The notes under the pieces: generated by a model
Told to the model about the DNA's origin: nothing
Seen by the model: only the letters and a program-made list of their open reading frames with translations
The model's database searches: none
Position numbers and translations under genes: made by a program
NCBI RefSeq assembly: GCF_947496775.1
Contig: NZ_CANMDU010000006.1
Coordinates: 62,001 to 126,000, forward strand
DNA: 64,000 nt
Reading direction: 5' to 3'
Source of the DNA: an uncultured Maribacter sp.
GTDB taxonomy: Bacteria; Bacteroidota; Bacteroidia; Flavobacteriales; Flavobacteriaceae
Shown: one piece after another, positions 1-7,814 of the stretch
Layout of the letters: each line of letters opens with the position of its first letter
How positions within the stretch are numbered: position 1 is the stretch's first letter

Positions 1-2
1 AT

Positions 3-119
3 GTAGTAAATCAGTGCCATGTAGTAGAAATATTGTGGAATATATTACTACCACACCTAACCGAAAAAGGAATAGCAGAATACAAACAAATAAGAAAATA
101 TATACCAATCTCTAAGTAA
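3..119 (+). CDS. 3' end of an unidentified gene (5' end outside window)
   Basis: An open frame enters from the window edge and runs 38 codons to TAA at 117-119. It ends in a basic stretch (KQIRKYIPISK). The peptide looks helical and amphipathic (ILWNILLPHLTEKGIAEY) but I recognise no family. The stop lies 19 bases before the next ATG, so it could share a transcript with the downstream DUF962 gene. It could equally be a chance open frame, as only 38 codons are visible. Confidence 0.45.
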   Translation, partial: VVNQCHVVEILWNILLPHLTEKGIAEYKQIRKYIPISK

Positions 120-138
120 TTAATTAAAATTTGTAATC

Positions 139-624
139 ATGAGAAAAATACATGCTCTTTTAACCGAATACGGGGAAAGCCACCAAACCACATTTAACAA
201 AAGAGTACACTATATATGTGTGCCAGCTATCTTTTTTAGCTTAATAGGTCTTTTAGCTTGTATTCCTATGGATGCTATTATGGCAGGTATAATTCCTGAT
301 TCTGTATTAGACTATGCTCATTTTGGTACCGTAGTAATTTTATTAAGCCTAATTTACTACCTTAGATTATCTATCCCTCTCTTTATAGGAATGCTTTTTT
401 TTTCGGTACTAGTGCTTATCGTAATTAAACAAATAGTTATGTTAAATATAGCTCCACTATGGGTTATTATGCTCTGTATTTTTGCCATTGCATGGGTGGC
501 ACAATTTATCGGGCATAATCATGAAGGAAAAAAGCCCTCGTTTTTAAAAGATGTACAGTTTTTAATGATAGGTCCGGCTTGGACAATGAGTCACCTTTTT
601 AATGCCGTAGGAATAAAATTTTAA
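139..624 (+). CDS. DUF962 / Mpo1-like membrane protein
   Basis: A 161-residue membrane protein of the DUF962 (YGL010w/Mpo1-like) family. The yeast member Mpo1 is an iron-dependent dioxygenase that shortens 2-hydroxy fatty acids; whether bacterial members do the same is inference. The family signature is visible. Near the N-terminus SHQTTFN and VHYICVP supply H15 and H24. Near the C-terminus QFIGHNHEGKKPSF supplies H126 and H128 followed by E129. These histidines are the expected metal ligands. Between them lie about four hydrophobic spans (roughly residues 27-50, 58-78, 80-100 and 103-122). The length is normal for the family. The ATG at 139 is the only sensible start. The next gene is convergent, with its stop only 4 bases away. 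Confidence 0.85.
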   Translation: MRKIHALLTEYGESHQTTFNKRVHYICVPAIFFSLIGLLACIPMDAIMAGIIPDSVLDYAHFGTVVILLSLIYYLRLSIPLFIGMLFFSVLVLIVIKQIVMLNIAPLWVIMLCIFAIAWVAQFIGHNHEGKKPSFLKDVQFLMIGPAWTMSHLFNAVGIKF

Positions 625-627
625 ATA

Positions 628-1092
628 CTATCTTAGTTTTATTCTTGTTTCGTTTTTAACTTGTGTAATCACAAAAGAACTCTGCATATTAGAAACTATT
701 TTTAATTGAGACATTTTCTTTAAGATAAATTCCTGGTATTCTTTCATATCACTTAAAACAATTTTTAGTAGATAATCATACGCCCCAGCTATATAAGAAA
801 CTTCTAATACTTCATCTAATTGGTGAACATAATCCTCGAACTCTTTAAAATATATTTCTTGGTGTTTTACAAGGGTTACTTGGCAATACACCACTAAATC
901 TATTTGTAATATTTTGGGGTCTATTAAAGCAACATATTTATTTATTATGCCACTGGCCTCAATACGTTTTATACGTTCATGAGTAGGGGTAACAGATAAA
1001 TTTACTTTTTCGGCTAATTGTTTTATAGATTGTTTTCCGTCTTTTTGAAGCTCATTAATAAGCCTAATATCTATCATATCTAAGGTTGGCAT
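628..1092 (-). CDS. Lrp/AsnC-family transcriptional regulator
   Basis: A 154-residue Lrp/AsnC regulator. Residues about 5-60 form the winged helix-turn-helix (DMIDIRLINELQKDGK, then IKQLAEKVNLSVTPTHERIKRIE). Residues about 65-150 form the RAM ligand-binding domain (GAYDYLLKIVLSDMKEYQEF). Such proteins are multimeric DNA binders that sense amino acids or related metabolites. The open frame continues 29 codons upstream, but that extension is hydrophobic and non-homologous, so I start at the ATG at 1090-1092, which gives the standard MPTLDxxDIRLI opening. It is divergent from the PLP-dependent decarboxylase at 1245, and control of that gene, with the amino acid as effector, is the obvious inference. 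Confidence 0.9.
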   Translation of the reverse strand: MPTLDMIDIRLINELQKDGKQSIKQLAEKVNLSVTPTHERIKRIEASGIINKYVALIDPKILQIDLVVYCQVTLVKHQEIYFKEFEDYVHQLDEVLEVSYIAGAYDYLLKIVLSDMKEYQEFILKKMSQLKIVSNMQSSFVITQVKNETRIKLR

Positions 1093-1215
1093 AGTAGAAT
1101 TTTCTGTTTTAGTTAATGGTACTAATGGAATAAAGAAATATTTTCTATTAAAAACTACAATTAAAGAATAATATTTCAAACTATATCGATTTATGTAAGA
1201 ATTAATTCTATTATT

Positions 1216-1223
1216 TACCTTTG
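1216..1223 (+). promoter_or_regulatory. Putative -7 element (TACCTTTG) of the decarboxylase gene
   Basis: TACCTTTG matches the Bacteroidota -7 consensus TAnnTTTG and lies 21 bases before the ATG at 1245, within the divergent region shared with the Lrp gene. No clear -33 TTG is visible, so this is a partial match only. Confidence 0.5.
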
Positions 1224-1244
1224 TGACGATATAAAAAGGATGTT

Positions 1245-2366
1245 ATGAAAGATAGAATTAATACAATATACAAGCGTATAAAGGAGCATTCCGATAGCTT
1301 TTTAGGGTATCCGCTGGCCAAAGACTTCTCTTACCAGGAATTTGCTCCTTTTTTAGATTTATGTATAAATAATATTGGAGATCCAGAGTCTCCTTCTACT
1401 TTAGCAATAGATACTAAAGACATAGAAAAAGAGTGTATTGACTTTTTTGCAGATATTCTTTCTACCAATAGAAAAGAAACTTGGGGCTATATTACCAATG
1501 GCGGTACTGAAGGTAATTTATATGGTTTGTATTTAGCAAGAGAGAGTTTTCCGGAGGCTGTTGTTTATTATAGTGAATCTACACACTATAGTGTAAAGAA
1601 GAATTTACATTTATTAAATATTAAAAACATAGTAGTAAGGAGCCAGGTTAATGGAGAGATAGATTATGATGATTTAGAGCAAATTATATCTTTGCGTAGA
1701 GATAAGCCAGCGATTTTCTTTTTAAATATTGGCACTACCATGACAGAGGCGGTAGACAAGTTAGATGAGATTAAAAGAATTATACACAAGTATGCTATAA
1801 AAGATTATTATATTCATTGCGATGCTGCTTTTTTAGGACTTATTGCTCCATTTATAGAACCAAAACCAAAATTCGATTTTGCAGAAGGTGTAGATAGTAT
1901 TGCTATTTCTGGTCATAAATTTATAGGAGGTCCTATGCCATCTGGTGTAGTATTGGTTAAAAGAAATCATAGAAACCGTATAGCCCATTCTGTTTCCTAT
2001 ATAGGAGCTATGGATACTACTATTACTGGTTCTAGAAATGGGTTAACACCACTATTTATATGGTCTTTTATTCGGAAATATGGAAAGCAAGGGCTAATAG
2101 AAAGAGCTAGAAATTCGCAAAAAGTGGCAGCATATGCAGAAAAAAAGCTAAAAGAAATTGGCATAAATGCATGGCGTAATAACGAAGCCCTGACTGTAGT
2201 TTTAGATAAACCTTCCGATGTTTTATGCGATAAATACCAGTTAGCTTCCGAGGGGAACATAGCTCATATAATTTGTGTACCCGGAATAGAAAAAGTACAA
2301 ATAGACCTTTTCGTAGAAGATGTAAAACAAGAAAAAAACAACTATTTAGAAGCAGAAATAGTATAG
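1245..2366 (+). CDS. PLP-dependent group II decarboxylase (histidine decarboxylase-like)
   Basis: A 373-residue fold-type I PLP enzyme of the group II decarboxylases, closest in layout to the short (about 378 aa) bacterial PLP-type histidine decarboxylases. Visible motifs are the phosphate loop NGGTEGN (residues 85-91), the cofactor-stacking histidine in ESTHYS (H114), the pyridine-nitrogen aspartate in HCDAA (D193), and the Schiff-base lysine in SGHKF (K225). These are followed by GGPMPSG, typical of histidine decarboxylase-like members. It would decarboxylate an amino acid, probably histidine, to the amine and CO2 in the cytosol. Substrate specificity cannot be fixed from sequence alone. 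The divergent Lrp regulator at 628-1092 supports amino-acid-dependent control. The family and catalytic residues are intact. Confidence 0.85.
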   Translation: MKDRINTIYKRIKEHSDSFLGYPLAKDFSYQEFAPFLDLCINNIGDPESPSTLAIDTKDIEKECIDFFADILSTNRKETWGYITNGGTEGNLYGLYLARESFPEAVVYYSESTHYSVKKNLHLLNIKNIVVRSQVNGEIDYDDLEQIISLRRDKPAIFFLNIGTTMTEAVDKLDEIKRIIHKYAIKDYYIHCDAAFLGLIAPFIEPKPKFDFAEGVDSIAISGHKFIGGPMPSGVVLVKRNHRNRIAHSVSYIGAMDTTITGSRNGLTPLFIWSFIRKYGKQGLIERARNSQKVAAYAEKKLKEIGINAWRNNEALTVVLDKPSDVLCDKYQLASEGNIAHIICVPGIEKVQIDLFVEDVKQEKNNYLEAEIV

Positions 2367-2474
2367 CACCTACCATTATAAAACAGCTTCTATTTTAGCT
2401 TTAAAAGCTTATTTAGGTTTTATTATTTATTATAAAGGAATGCTTTATCTTTAGGTAATTATAATACGGTTACC

Positions 2475-3185
2475 TTGAAAAAAGAAATTGCATTCCTATC
2501 ATTTGTTTTCCTTCTATTTTCTTGTAAAAAAGAAGCATCTATCTCTTTGTTTAATGGCAAAAATTTAGATGGTTGGCATATAGATGTTCCTGTAAAAGAT
2601 AGCTTACCAGATACCCCAAATCCTTTTATAGTTAAAAAAGGAGAACTTCTAAGTTTAGGAACTCCCCGGGGACATTTAATAACAAACAAATCTTATTCTA
2701 ATTATAGGTTAGAGGTAGTGTATAAATTTACAGGAGAACCTGGCAATTGTGGTATTTTGGTACATGCTACCAAACCTAGAGTATTATATAAAATGTTTCC
2801 AAAATCTATTGAAGTTCAAATGGAACATGGTAATGCTGGGGATTTTTGGTGCATTCATCAAGATATTGAGGTAAATAATATGGAAGAATATCGTGGACCC
2901 GAAGAAAAGTGGGGGATAAGGGAGGGAGATAATAGACGTATTGAAGCTATTAAAAAGAACCTAGAAAAACCATTGGGAAAATGGAACTCTATGACCATAG
3001 AGTGTATAAATAACCAAATAAAAGTATGGGTCAATGGGCATTTAGCAAACTATGGCTATAATGCTACAACAAATATGGGAGCAATAGCAATACAAGCAGA
3101 AGGAGCAGCTGTAGCCTTCAGAAAAATAGTTCTTACCCCAATATCTTCTAGCACCAAATACGATGATTCAAAACAATACGAATGA
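2475..3185 (+). CDS. DUF1080 lipoprotein (3-keto-disaccharide hydrolase-like fold)
   Basis: A 236-residue lipoprotein: a short basic n-region, a hydrophobic run and a lipobox ending at C17 (FLLFSC). Then comes a DUF1080 domain from about residue 25 (ISLFNGKNLDGWHI) to 225 (AIQAEGAAVAFRKIVL). This is a concanavalin-like beta-sandwich often found in Bacteroidota sugar-degrading systems; some members are called 3-keto-glycoside hydrolases. The start codon is TTG (2475-2477), chosen because it directly precedes KKEIAFLSF and no ATG is available. The stop overlaps the start of the next gene by 4 bases (ATGA at 3182-3185), so the lipoprotein and the downstream membrane cyclase are probably translationally coupled. 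Why a DUF1080 protein is paired with a cyclase is unknown. Confidence 0.82.
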   Translation: MKKEIAFLSFVFLLFSCKKEASISLFNGKNLDGWHIDVPVKDSLPDTPNPFIVKKGELLSLGTPRGHLITNKSYSNYRLEVVYKFTGEPGNCGILVHATKPRVLYKMFPKSIEVQMEHGNAGDFWCIHQDIEVNNMEEYRGPEEKWGIREGDNRRIEAIKKNLEKPLGKWNSMTIECINNQIKVWVNGHLANYGYNATTNMGAIAIQAEGAAVAFRKIVLTPISSSTKYDDSKQYE

Positions 3186-4228
3186 GGTTTAGCACCAAAA
3201 GACGATTAAGAATAATAAGAGATTATATACTTGGCTGGACAGTTGCTTTTATTTTCTTGTCCATAGTACGTGGAGTAGGTACTGTAGAGGTAAGTTCTGT
3301 ACAATTTAAGTTTTGGGATTCCATTCTTATTTCTCTGTTTTTTGGACCTTTATTTGGAACCATCTCTGGCTATGCGCAAATCTTAACCGAAGAAAGGTTT
3401 TATAAAAGGTTTCCTATTGGTAAGTTGGTGTTGTTCCGATTGATTTATGTTGTAACCTTGTTAGTAGTTATAATTTTGGCATCCTATTTTATTGTCACTC
3501 AATTTATGGGAGAGGCAAAGGGCATAATTGCATTTGCTGTAGAACCAGGAAGCTCGGCCATTTATTTTTACATTATATGCGTAGACCTATTATTACTTAT
3601 GCTACGCCAAATAAACCATATGTTGGGTGAAAACAATTTATGGAAACTTATGAAAGGAGATTTCTATATGCCAAGGGAAGAGGAACGTATTTTTATGTTT
3701 TTAGACCTACAAGCATCTACGATGCATGCCGAAAATTTAGGACATATAAAGTATAGTAAAATGATACAAGATTGCTTTATAGACTTAGGAGTTATAGTAG
3801 AGAATGAAGCAGAAATTTACCAATACGTTGGCGATGAAGTAATTCTTACCTGGAAGTTAAAAGACGGACTAAGAAATAATAACTGTATAAATGCTTTTTA
3901 CAATTTTAAAAACCAATTACAGAAAAAGAAGGACTACTACCTAAAAAATTACAATTGCGTTCCCTTCTTTAAAGCTGGTCTTAATTCTGGTATTGTTACT
4001 GTTACAGAGGTAGGCAAGTACAAAAAAGAAATAGCTTATCATGGCGATGTTATAAATACAGCGGCAAGAATACAAGGCAAATGCAACGAACTACAAGAGG
4101 AATTTTTAATAGCATTAAAACTAAAGAGTAAAATAGGTGGGGAGCTATATACTTTTAAAGACATAGGAGATATTGCCCTAAAAGGAAAAGAAAAAAGAGT
4201 TACCATAGCTGCGGTTACTCAAAACTAA
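3182..4228 (+). CDS. Membrane-anchored class III adenylate/guanylate cyclase
   Basis: A 348-residue class III nucleotide cyclase. The N-terminal half carries about four membrane spans (residues roughly 18-34, 45-66, 82-108 and 126-141). The C-terminal catalytic domain runs from about 168 to 340. Metal-binding aspartates are visible at D175 (FMFLDLQAST) and D218 (YVGDEV). The transition-state pair is N292 and R296 in GDVINTAARIQ. The active site is therefore complete and the enzyme should make a cyclic nucleotide from ATP or GTP at the inner face of the membrane. I cannot decide between cAMP and cGMP. It starts by ATGA overlap inside the DUF1080 gene and probably belongs to the same transcript. 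A weak GC-rich hairpin follows at 4244-4258. Confidence 0.88.
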   Translation: MRFSTKRRLRIIRDYILGWTVAFIFLSIVRGVGTVEVSSVQFKFWDSILISLFFGPLFGTISGYAQILTEERFYKRFPIGKLVLFRLIYVVTLLVVIILASYFIVTQFMGEAKGIIAFAVEPGSSAIYFYIICVDLLLLMLRQINHMLGENNLWKLMKGDFYMPREEERIFMFLDLQASTMHAENLGHIKYSKMIQDCFIDLGVIVENEAEIYQYVGDEVILTWKLKDGLRNNNCINAFYNFKNQLQKKKDYYLKNYNCVPFFKAGLNSGIVTVTEVGKYKKEIAYHGDVINTAARIQGKCNELQEEFLIALKLKSKIGGELYTFKDIGDIALKGKEKRVTIAAVTQN

Positions 4229-4243
4229 AACAAAAACTCAAAA

Positions 4244-4258
4244 GAGGGTTTTACCCTC
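4244..4258 (+). terminator. Weak hairpin after the cyclase gene
   Basis: GAGGGT (4244-4249) and ACCCTC (4253-4258) form a 6-bp stem with a 3-base loop, 15 bases after the stop at 4228. No T tract follows, so termination is plausible but weakly supported. The core resembles the stronger GAGGG/CCCTC terminators at 15622 and 19644. Confidence 0.45.
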
Positions 4259-4312
4259 ATTGTAAGTTTATGAAGTACCATTTTTCAACAATAAGTTTAT
4301 GTAAACATTTGT

Positions 4313-4320
4313 TATTTTTG
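4313..4320 (+). promoter_or_regulatory. Putative -7 element (TATTTTTG) opening the first cassette-like patch
   Basis: TATTTTTG matches TAnnTTTG and lies in AAACATTTGTTATTTTTGA. An almost identical stretch (AAACATTGTTTATTTTTGA) lies at 19708-19726 before the AIPR gene. In both cases a GTTGT boundary site follows 36-38 bases downstream of the box, and the gene start follows soon after. Confidence 0.55.
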
Positions 4321-4348
4321 AAGAGTAATTAATAACATAAGTATCTTA

Positions 4349-4357
4349 GTTGTGTAC
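4349..4357 (+). repeat. Left boundary site of first cassette-like unit (GTTGTGTAC)
   Basis: GTTGTGTAC is the exact inverse complement of GTACACAAC at 5025-5033, just after the gene it precedes. The match is 9 of 9, and 12 of 14 if extended to include the TAA stop of the gene. Confidence 0.5.
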
Positions 4358-4371
4358 AATTAAAGTAAGCC

Positions 4372-5022
4372 GTGAGAAAAAAAATAATCTTAGTTCTTTT
4401 AATTGTTCTATTTGGTTGTAAGAATGAAAAAAAAGAAATAATAAATACTTTCAATGATTTTAATACAGCCAATATTGAATTAAATGGAGAAAAAATTTAT
4501 GAGTTGACCGATTCGGAAACTCATAAATATTACAGTAGATTTTTGTCCAAAACATTAAAATTAGATTCTATTGAAATAACCGAATTAAACTTAACTGAGA
4601 AAATAAATCTATTATCGGCAAGGGCAATAATCAAAGATTCTATATTAAAAAAAATAAGCCCAAAAGATTTAATGATTAAAATTTATATAGAATTAAGTAC
4701 GATGGACTCTACGCAAATAAATGCAATAAAAGAGTTAGGAATTGCAAACATTCAAATTGACAATAAAAAAGCTATATGTGATTTTATAATTAATGGAGAC
4801 ACCCTGTCTCCTAACGTTAATTTAAGGTTTTCAAAAGAAAATGGGCAATGGAAATATAATCCATTATCAATGGCTGATTATACAGAAAAAAGGCTTGAAA
4901 CGATTTGTAAATATCAAGGATTTAGCCATATGGAATTTATAGAATGGATTTTTTCAGCCTCAAATATGGAAAATAAAAAAGTAAAGGAACTAAATGAAAT
5001 TTGGAATCCAATAATTAAATAA
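4372..5022 (+). CDS. Hypothetical lipoprotein
   Basis: A 216-residue predicted lipoprotein: MRKKIILVLLIVLFGC gives a short signal peptide with the lipid-modified cysteine at 16. The rest is a polar, lysine- and glutamate-rich domain with no family I recognise. The start is GTG (4372-4374); the signal peptide begins right there and no ATG lies upstream in frame. It sits alone between a promoter-like box (4313) and a long degenerate intergenic repeat (5020-5182). Inverse-complementary 9-base sites flank it. Its base composition is even poorer in GC than the preceding operon, which together with the flanks suggests a mobile single-gene unit (inference). Confidence 0.7.
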   Translation: MRKKIILVLLIVLFGCKNEKKEIINTFNDFNTANIELNGEKIYELTDSETHKYYSRFLSKTLKLDSIEITELNLTEKINLLSARAIIKDSILKKISPKDLMIKIYIELSTMDSTQINAIKELGIANIQIDNKKAICDFIINGDTLSPNVNLRFSKENGQWKYNPLSMADYTEKRLETICKYQGFSHMEFIEWIFSASNMENKKVKELNEIWNPIIK

Positions 5023-5182
5023 CCGTACACAACGCAGTGAATAAAACATGGCTAATAAAAGCGCAACCAGAAAGGTTTGTGTATTTTTAGAAACTCCATC
5101 AAAGTATAAAAATTTGACTCTGTGTTAACCCGAAAACTTAGTGTCTTTTTGCATGCTAGGTTTCATACACAAGTCCGTTACC
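5020..5182. repeat. Degenerate foldable intergenic repeat A
   Basis: This about 160-base element runs from GTACACAAC (5025-5033) to CCGTTACC (5175-5182). Its two ends are imperfect inverse complements (AACG..GTGAATAAAAC on the left, GTTTCATACAC..CCGTT on the right). It shares the internal string GTTTGYGTAWTTTTA with repeats at 21941 and 22624. It contains no gene. Confidence 0.55.
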
Positions 5183-5192
5183 AAAAAAAAAT

Positions 5193-5300
5193 ATGAAAAA
5201 GCTACTTACACTTTTCATTCTCCTCTTGATAAATAAATTATTTGCTTGCGGTCCTATTTGCTATATATTTAGAGTTTACGATAATTTAAAAGCAGCATAA
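5193..5300 (+). CDS. 35-residue signal-peptide-only ORF, possible gene remnant
   Basis: ATG at 5193 opens 35 codons ending in TAA at 5298-5300, directly abutting the ATG of the PhzF gene. The product begins KKLLTLFILLLINKLFACG, a convincing export signal with a possible lipobox-like cysteine, then has only about 16 more residues. It is either a tiny exported or membrane peptide or the 5' stub of a lipoprotein gene whose body was replaced by the PhzF gene. The zero-base spacing to PhzF would couple their translation. I cannot choose between these from one sequence. Confidence 0.4.
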   Translation: MKKLLTLFILLLINKLFACGPICYIFRVYDNLKAA

Positions 5301-6089
5301 ATGAAACTTAAACTATATCAAATAGATGCGTTTACGGATAAAATATTTGGTGGAAATCCAGCTTGTGTTGTTCCTTTAACAGATTGGTTACCTGATGATA
5401 TATTGTTAAAAATTGCAAAAGAAAATGCAGTTGCTGAAACCGCTTTTTTTGTAAATAAAGGTGATAAAATTCATTTACGTTGGTTTACGCCAGAAATTGA
5501 AATGGACTTGTGCGGCCATGCAACTCTTGCTACAGCCCATTGTTTAAATTCAATTTTAAACTATCCTAATGACAAGATAATATTTGAAACATTAAGCGGC
5601 GATTTGACTGTTTTAATAGAAAATGATTTATATTATTTAGATTTTCCATCAAGAATGCCTATTGCTTCAGAGCTACCAGAAATAATTAAAAAATCTCTGA
5701 ATATACAACCGAAAGAAGTTTATAAATCAAGAGATTATTTATTGGTCTATAATACAGAACAGGAAATTAAAAATATTAAAGTTGACAGTCAAACATTTGA
5801 CAAAATAAATCTTAATCCTGGCGGAGTAATCGTTACTGCGAAAGGAGAAAATTGTGATTTTGTGTCTAGATTTTTTACACCACAAGCGTCGATATTAGAA
5901 GACCCTGTTACTGGTTCAGCACATTGTTCATTAATTCCTTTTTGGTCATCAAGACTTGAAAAAAACGAGTTAAATGCGATACAAATTTCTGATAGAATTG
6001 GAAAATTACAATGTAAAAACAGAAAAGATAGAGTAATTATTAGTGGAAAAGCAAAAACATATTCTATTGGAAACTTATGGACGGAATAA
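5301..6089 (+). CDS. PhzF-family isomerase/epimerase
   Basis: A 262-residue PhzF-like protein, a diaminopimelate-epimerase-fold enzyme. The signature opening is present (LYQIDAFTDKIFGGNPACVV), along with the catalytic glutamate region (AVAETAFF, E46), the second-lobe motif DLCGHATLATAH and the C-terminal DPVTGSAHCSL. The length fits the shorter members of the family, which act on small molecules whose identity is mostly unknown. This one is unlikely to make phenazines, as no phenazine genes lie nearby. It is cytosolic (no signal peptide). It lies between repeats A and B, and an in-frame orphan coding fragment follows its stop, so the local order has probably been rearranged. Confidence 0.88.
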   Translation: MKLKLYQIDAFTDKIFGGNPACVVPLTDWLPDDILLKIAKENAVAETAFFVNKGDKIHLRWFTPEIEMDLCGHATLATAHCLNSILNYPNDKIIFETLSGDLTVLIENDLYYLDFPSRMPIASELPEIIKKSLNIQPKEVYKSRDYLLVYNTEQEIKNIKVDSQTFDKINLNPGGVIVTAKGENCDFVSRFFTPQASILEDPVTGSAHCSLIPFWSSRLEKNELNAIQISDRIGKLQCKNRKDRVIISGKAKTYSIGNLWTE

Positions 6090-6296
6090 ATACAACTATC
6101 AATTAAGGAATTTGATAAGTATCAAAATCAACAAATCCCATACGGACAAACAGTTTTGTTAATTGAGTCTAGTTATCGACCCGTAGAACTTGAACATTTG
6201 AAAAAAACACGTGAAATAATTACTTTAATACTTGAGAAGTTGAAAGAGAATAAAAAAATAAAGCCGTACACAGCACGGAGTATAAAAAATAGCTAG
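6090..6296 (+). pseudogene. Orphan 3' coding fragment after the PhzF gene
   Basis: An open frame without any start codon begins immediately after the PhzF stop and runs 68 codons to TAG at 6294-6296, in the same frame as PhzF. The conceptual peptide looks like real protein (IPYGQTVLLIESSYRPVE, then ELEHLKKTREIITLILEKL). PhzF is already full length without it, so it is best read as the tail of a different gene left by a deletion or cassette exchange. It runs into repeat B. Confidence 0.4.
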
Positions 6297-6364
6297 TTAG
6301 TTTTAAATCAAAAGGGTATTACCTTTTTACATGCTTCGTTTTTTACACATGCCCGTTGTTCGGC
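6263..6364. repeat. Degenerate foldable intergenic repeat B
   Basis: The outer ends GCCGTACA (6263-6270) and TGTTCGGC (6357-6364) are inverse complements at 7 of 8 positions. An inner hairpin has arms AAAAGG and CCTTTT around 6310-6327. The left half (GTACACAGCACGGAGTATAAAAA) aligns with repeat A (GTACACAACGCAGTGAATAAAAC). Confidence 0.5.
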
Positions 6365-6385
6365 ATTCGAGTAAACCCAAATGAA

Positions 6386-7792
6386 ATGAAAGAAACAAGA
6401 CGAGAATATGTCAAACGAATAAATTTGGTCTTGGATTTCATTGAAAAAAACCTAGACGCTGACCTATCACTTGAATATTTATCAAAAAAAATCCATTATT
6501 CACCTTACCATTTTCATAGAGTATTTTCGACGATAGTTGGCGAAAGATTAAATGAATTTGTCAATAGAAAAAGAATTGAGCGTATAGCTTCAATTATACT
6601 GGTGGAACCAAAAATTCCTTTAAAGGATGTGGCTTATAAATACGGTTTCAATAGTGCCAATTCCTTTTCAAGAGCATTTAAAACCTACTACGGAGTTAGC
6701 CCAACTATATTTAAGATAGAAGGAAAAAAATTACTTAGCAAGATTGGTATAGAACCTTTTTCATCTGAAAAATATATTTATTCCATTGAAAACATTAAAC
6801 AGTGGATTAAAATGAATGCGCAAATAACAATAAAAAAAATTCCCAAATTAAAACTAGCTAGAATATCGCAAACGGGAGAATTTGATAAAGCTAGTAATAT
6901 GTTTCAAAGATTAGTGGAATGGGGACATCAAAATAAAGTATTAGATACTTCGAATTTCAAAGCAATAACAATTTATCATGATAACCCTAATGTTACTAAA
7001 ACCTCAAAAGTGAGGTTCAGTACTTGCGTCACAATTTCCGAAAACATCAGTACAGATGGGGAAATTAGACAACAAAACCTAAGTGAAGGAATTTACGCTG
7101 TAGCACTTTTAGAAATTAAAGCAGAAGAAATTTCAAAAGCGTGGAAGAGTTTGTGCATTTGGATAGTTGAAAATGGTTATGAATTTAGTGACGGAGATTA
7201 TTTCGAAATGTATCATAATGACCACAAAACTCATCCTGATCATAAATTCATAATGGATATTTGCATTCCACTAGAAGAAACAGCGAACATTAAACTTGGA
7301 GAAATCAACCATGTAAATCTGTCGAAAAGTAACGTTCAAAACCAAGAATGTGAAAATAATTTAGATTATCATCAATTGATAAACTATATGAAAGAACTAA
7401 GATTTTTTTTTCAAAAAGAGTATGACACAATTTTTAAACTAGGAAAGGTTTATCAAGGAGACCCGAGTTTTTCCTACTTTTCTCTAACAACAACGGAATT
7501 AAAAAAACTAAAGCTTAAATTCGTTATTATCTTAAATCATAAAGAGTTGAGTTTTTCGATTTGCTTATCGGGTCAAAACAAAGACATTCGAAAAAAGTAT
7601 TGGAAAATTTTTAAGGATAGCAATTGGAATAAATACCATTTAGCAGAATCAATTGAGAATAATTTATCGATTATAGACCAAACAATTGTTGAAGAGCCTA
7701 ATTTTAACAATAGAATAGCTTTAACCGAAAAGATTGAAAAGGAATCAATGAAGTTCATCAAAGAATTAAAAGAGATACTTTTCTTAGACTAA
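6386..7792 (+). CDS. AraC-family regulator with GyrI-like effector domain and extra C-terminal domain
   Basis: A 468-residue three-part regulator. Residues about 8-105 form two AraC helix-turn-helix motifs (LSLEYLSKKIHYSPYHFHRVF, then DVAYKYGFNSANSFSRAFK). Residues about 148-300 form a GyrI/SOUL-like ligand domain (ARISQTGEFDKASNMFQRL ... DICIPLEE), used in this class to bind small lipophilic molecules. The last 150 or so residues (from YHQLINYMKELRFFF) are a further domain, similar in style to small DUF domains fused to GyrI regulators, that I cannot name with certainty. The frame opens at a TTG at 6356 inside repeat B, but the ATG at 6386 gives the usual N-terminus and is preferred. It probably shares a transcript with the DinB-like gene 22 bases downstream. 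Confidence 0.85.
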   Translation: MKETRREYVKRINLVLDFIEKNLDADLSLEYLSKKIHYSPYHFHRVFSTIVGERLNEFVNRKRIERIASIILVEPKIPLKDVAYKYGFNSANSFSRAFKTYYGVSPTIFKIEGKKLLSKIGIEPFSSEKYIYSIENIKQWIKMNAQITIKKIPKLKLARISQTGEFDKASNMFQRLVEWGHQNKVLDTSNFKAITIYHDNPNVTKTSKVRFSTCVTISENISTDGEIRQQNLSEGIYAVALLEIKAEEISKAWKSLCIWIVENGYEFSDGDYFEMYHNDHKTHPDHKFIMDICIPLEETANIKLGEINHVNLSKSNVQNQECENNLDYHQLINYMKELRFFFQKEYDTIFKLGKVYQGDPSFSYFSLTTTELKKLKLKFVIILNHKELSFSICLSGQNKDIRKKYWKIFKDSNWNKYHLAESIENNLSIIDQTIVEEPNFNNRIALTEKIEKESMKFIKELKEILFLD

Positions 7793-7814
7793 AACGTTGC
7801 ACAATACAAAATAT

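Noticed and set aside
2107-2376. Long open frames antisense to the decarboxylase gene
   Set aside because: They mirror the codon pattern of a clearly conserved enzyme on the other strand and encode no recognisable protein.
5301-6089. Phenazine biosynthesis gene
   Set aside because: Only the fold family matches PhzF; no other phz gene is nearby.
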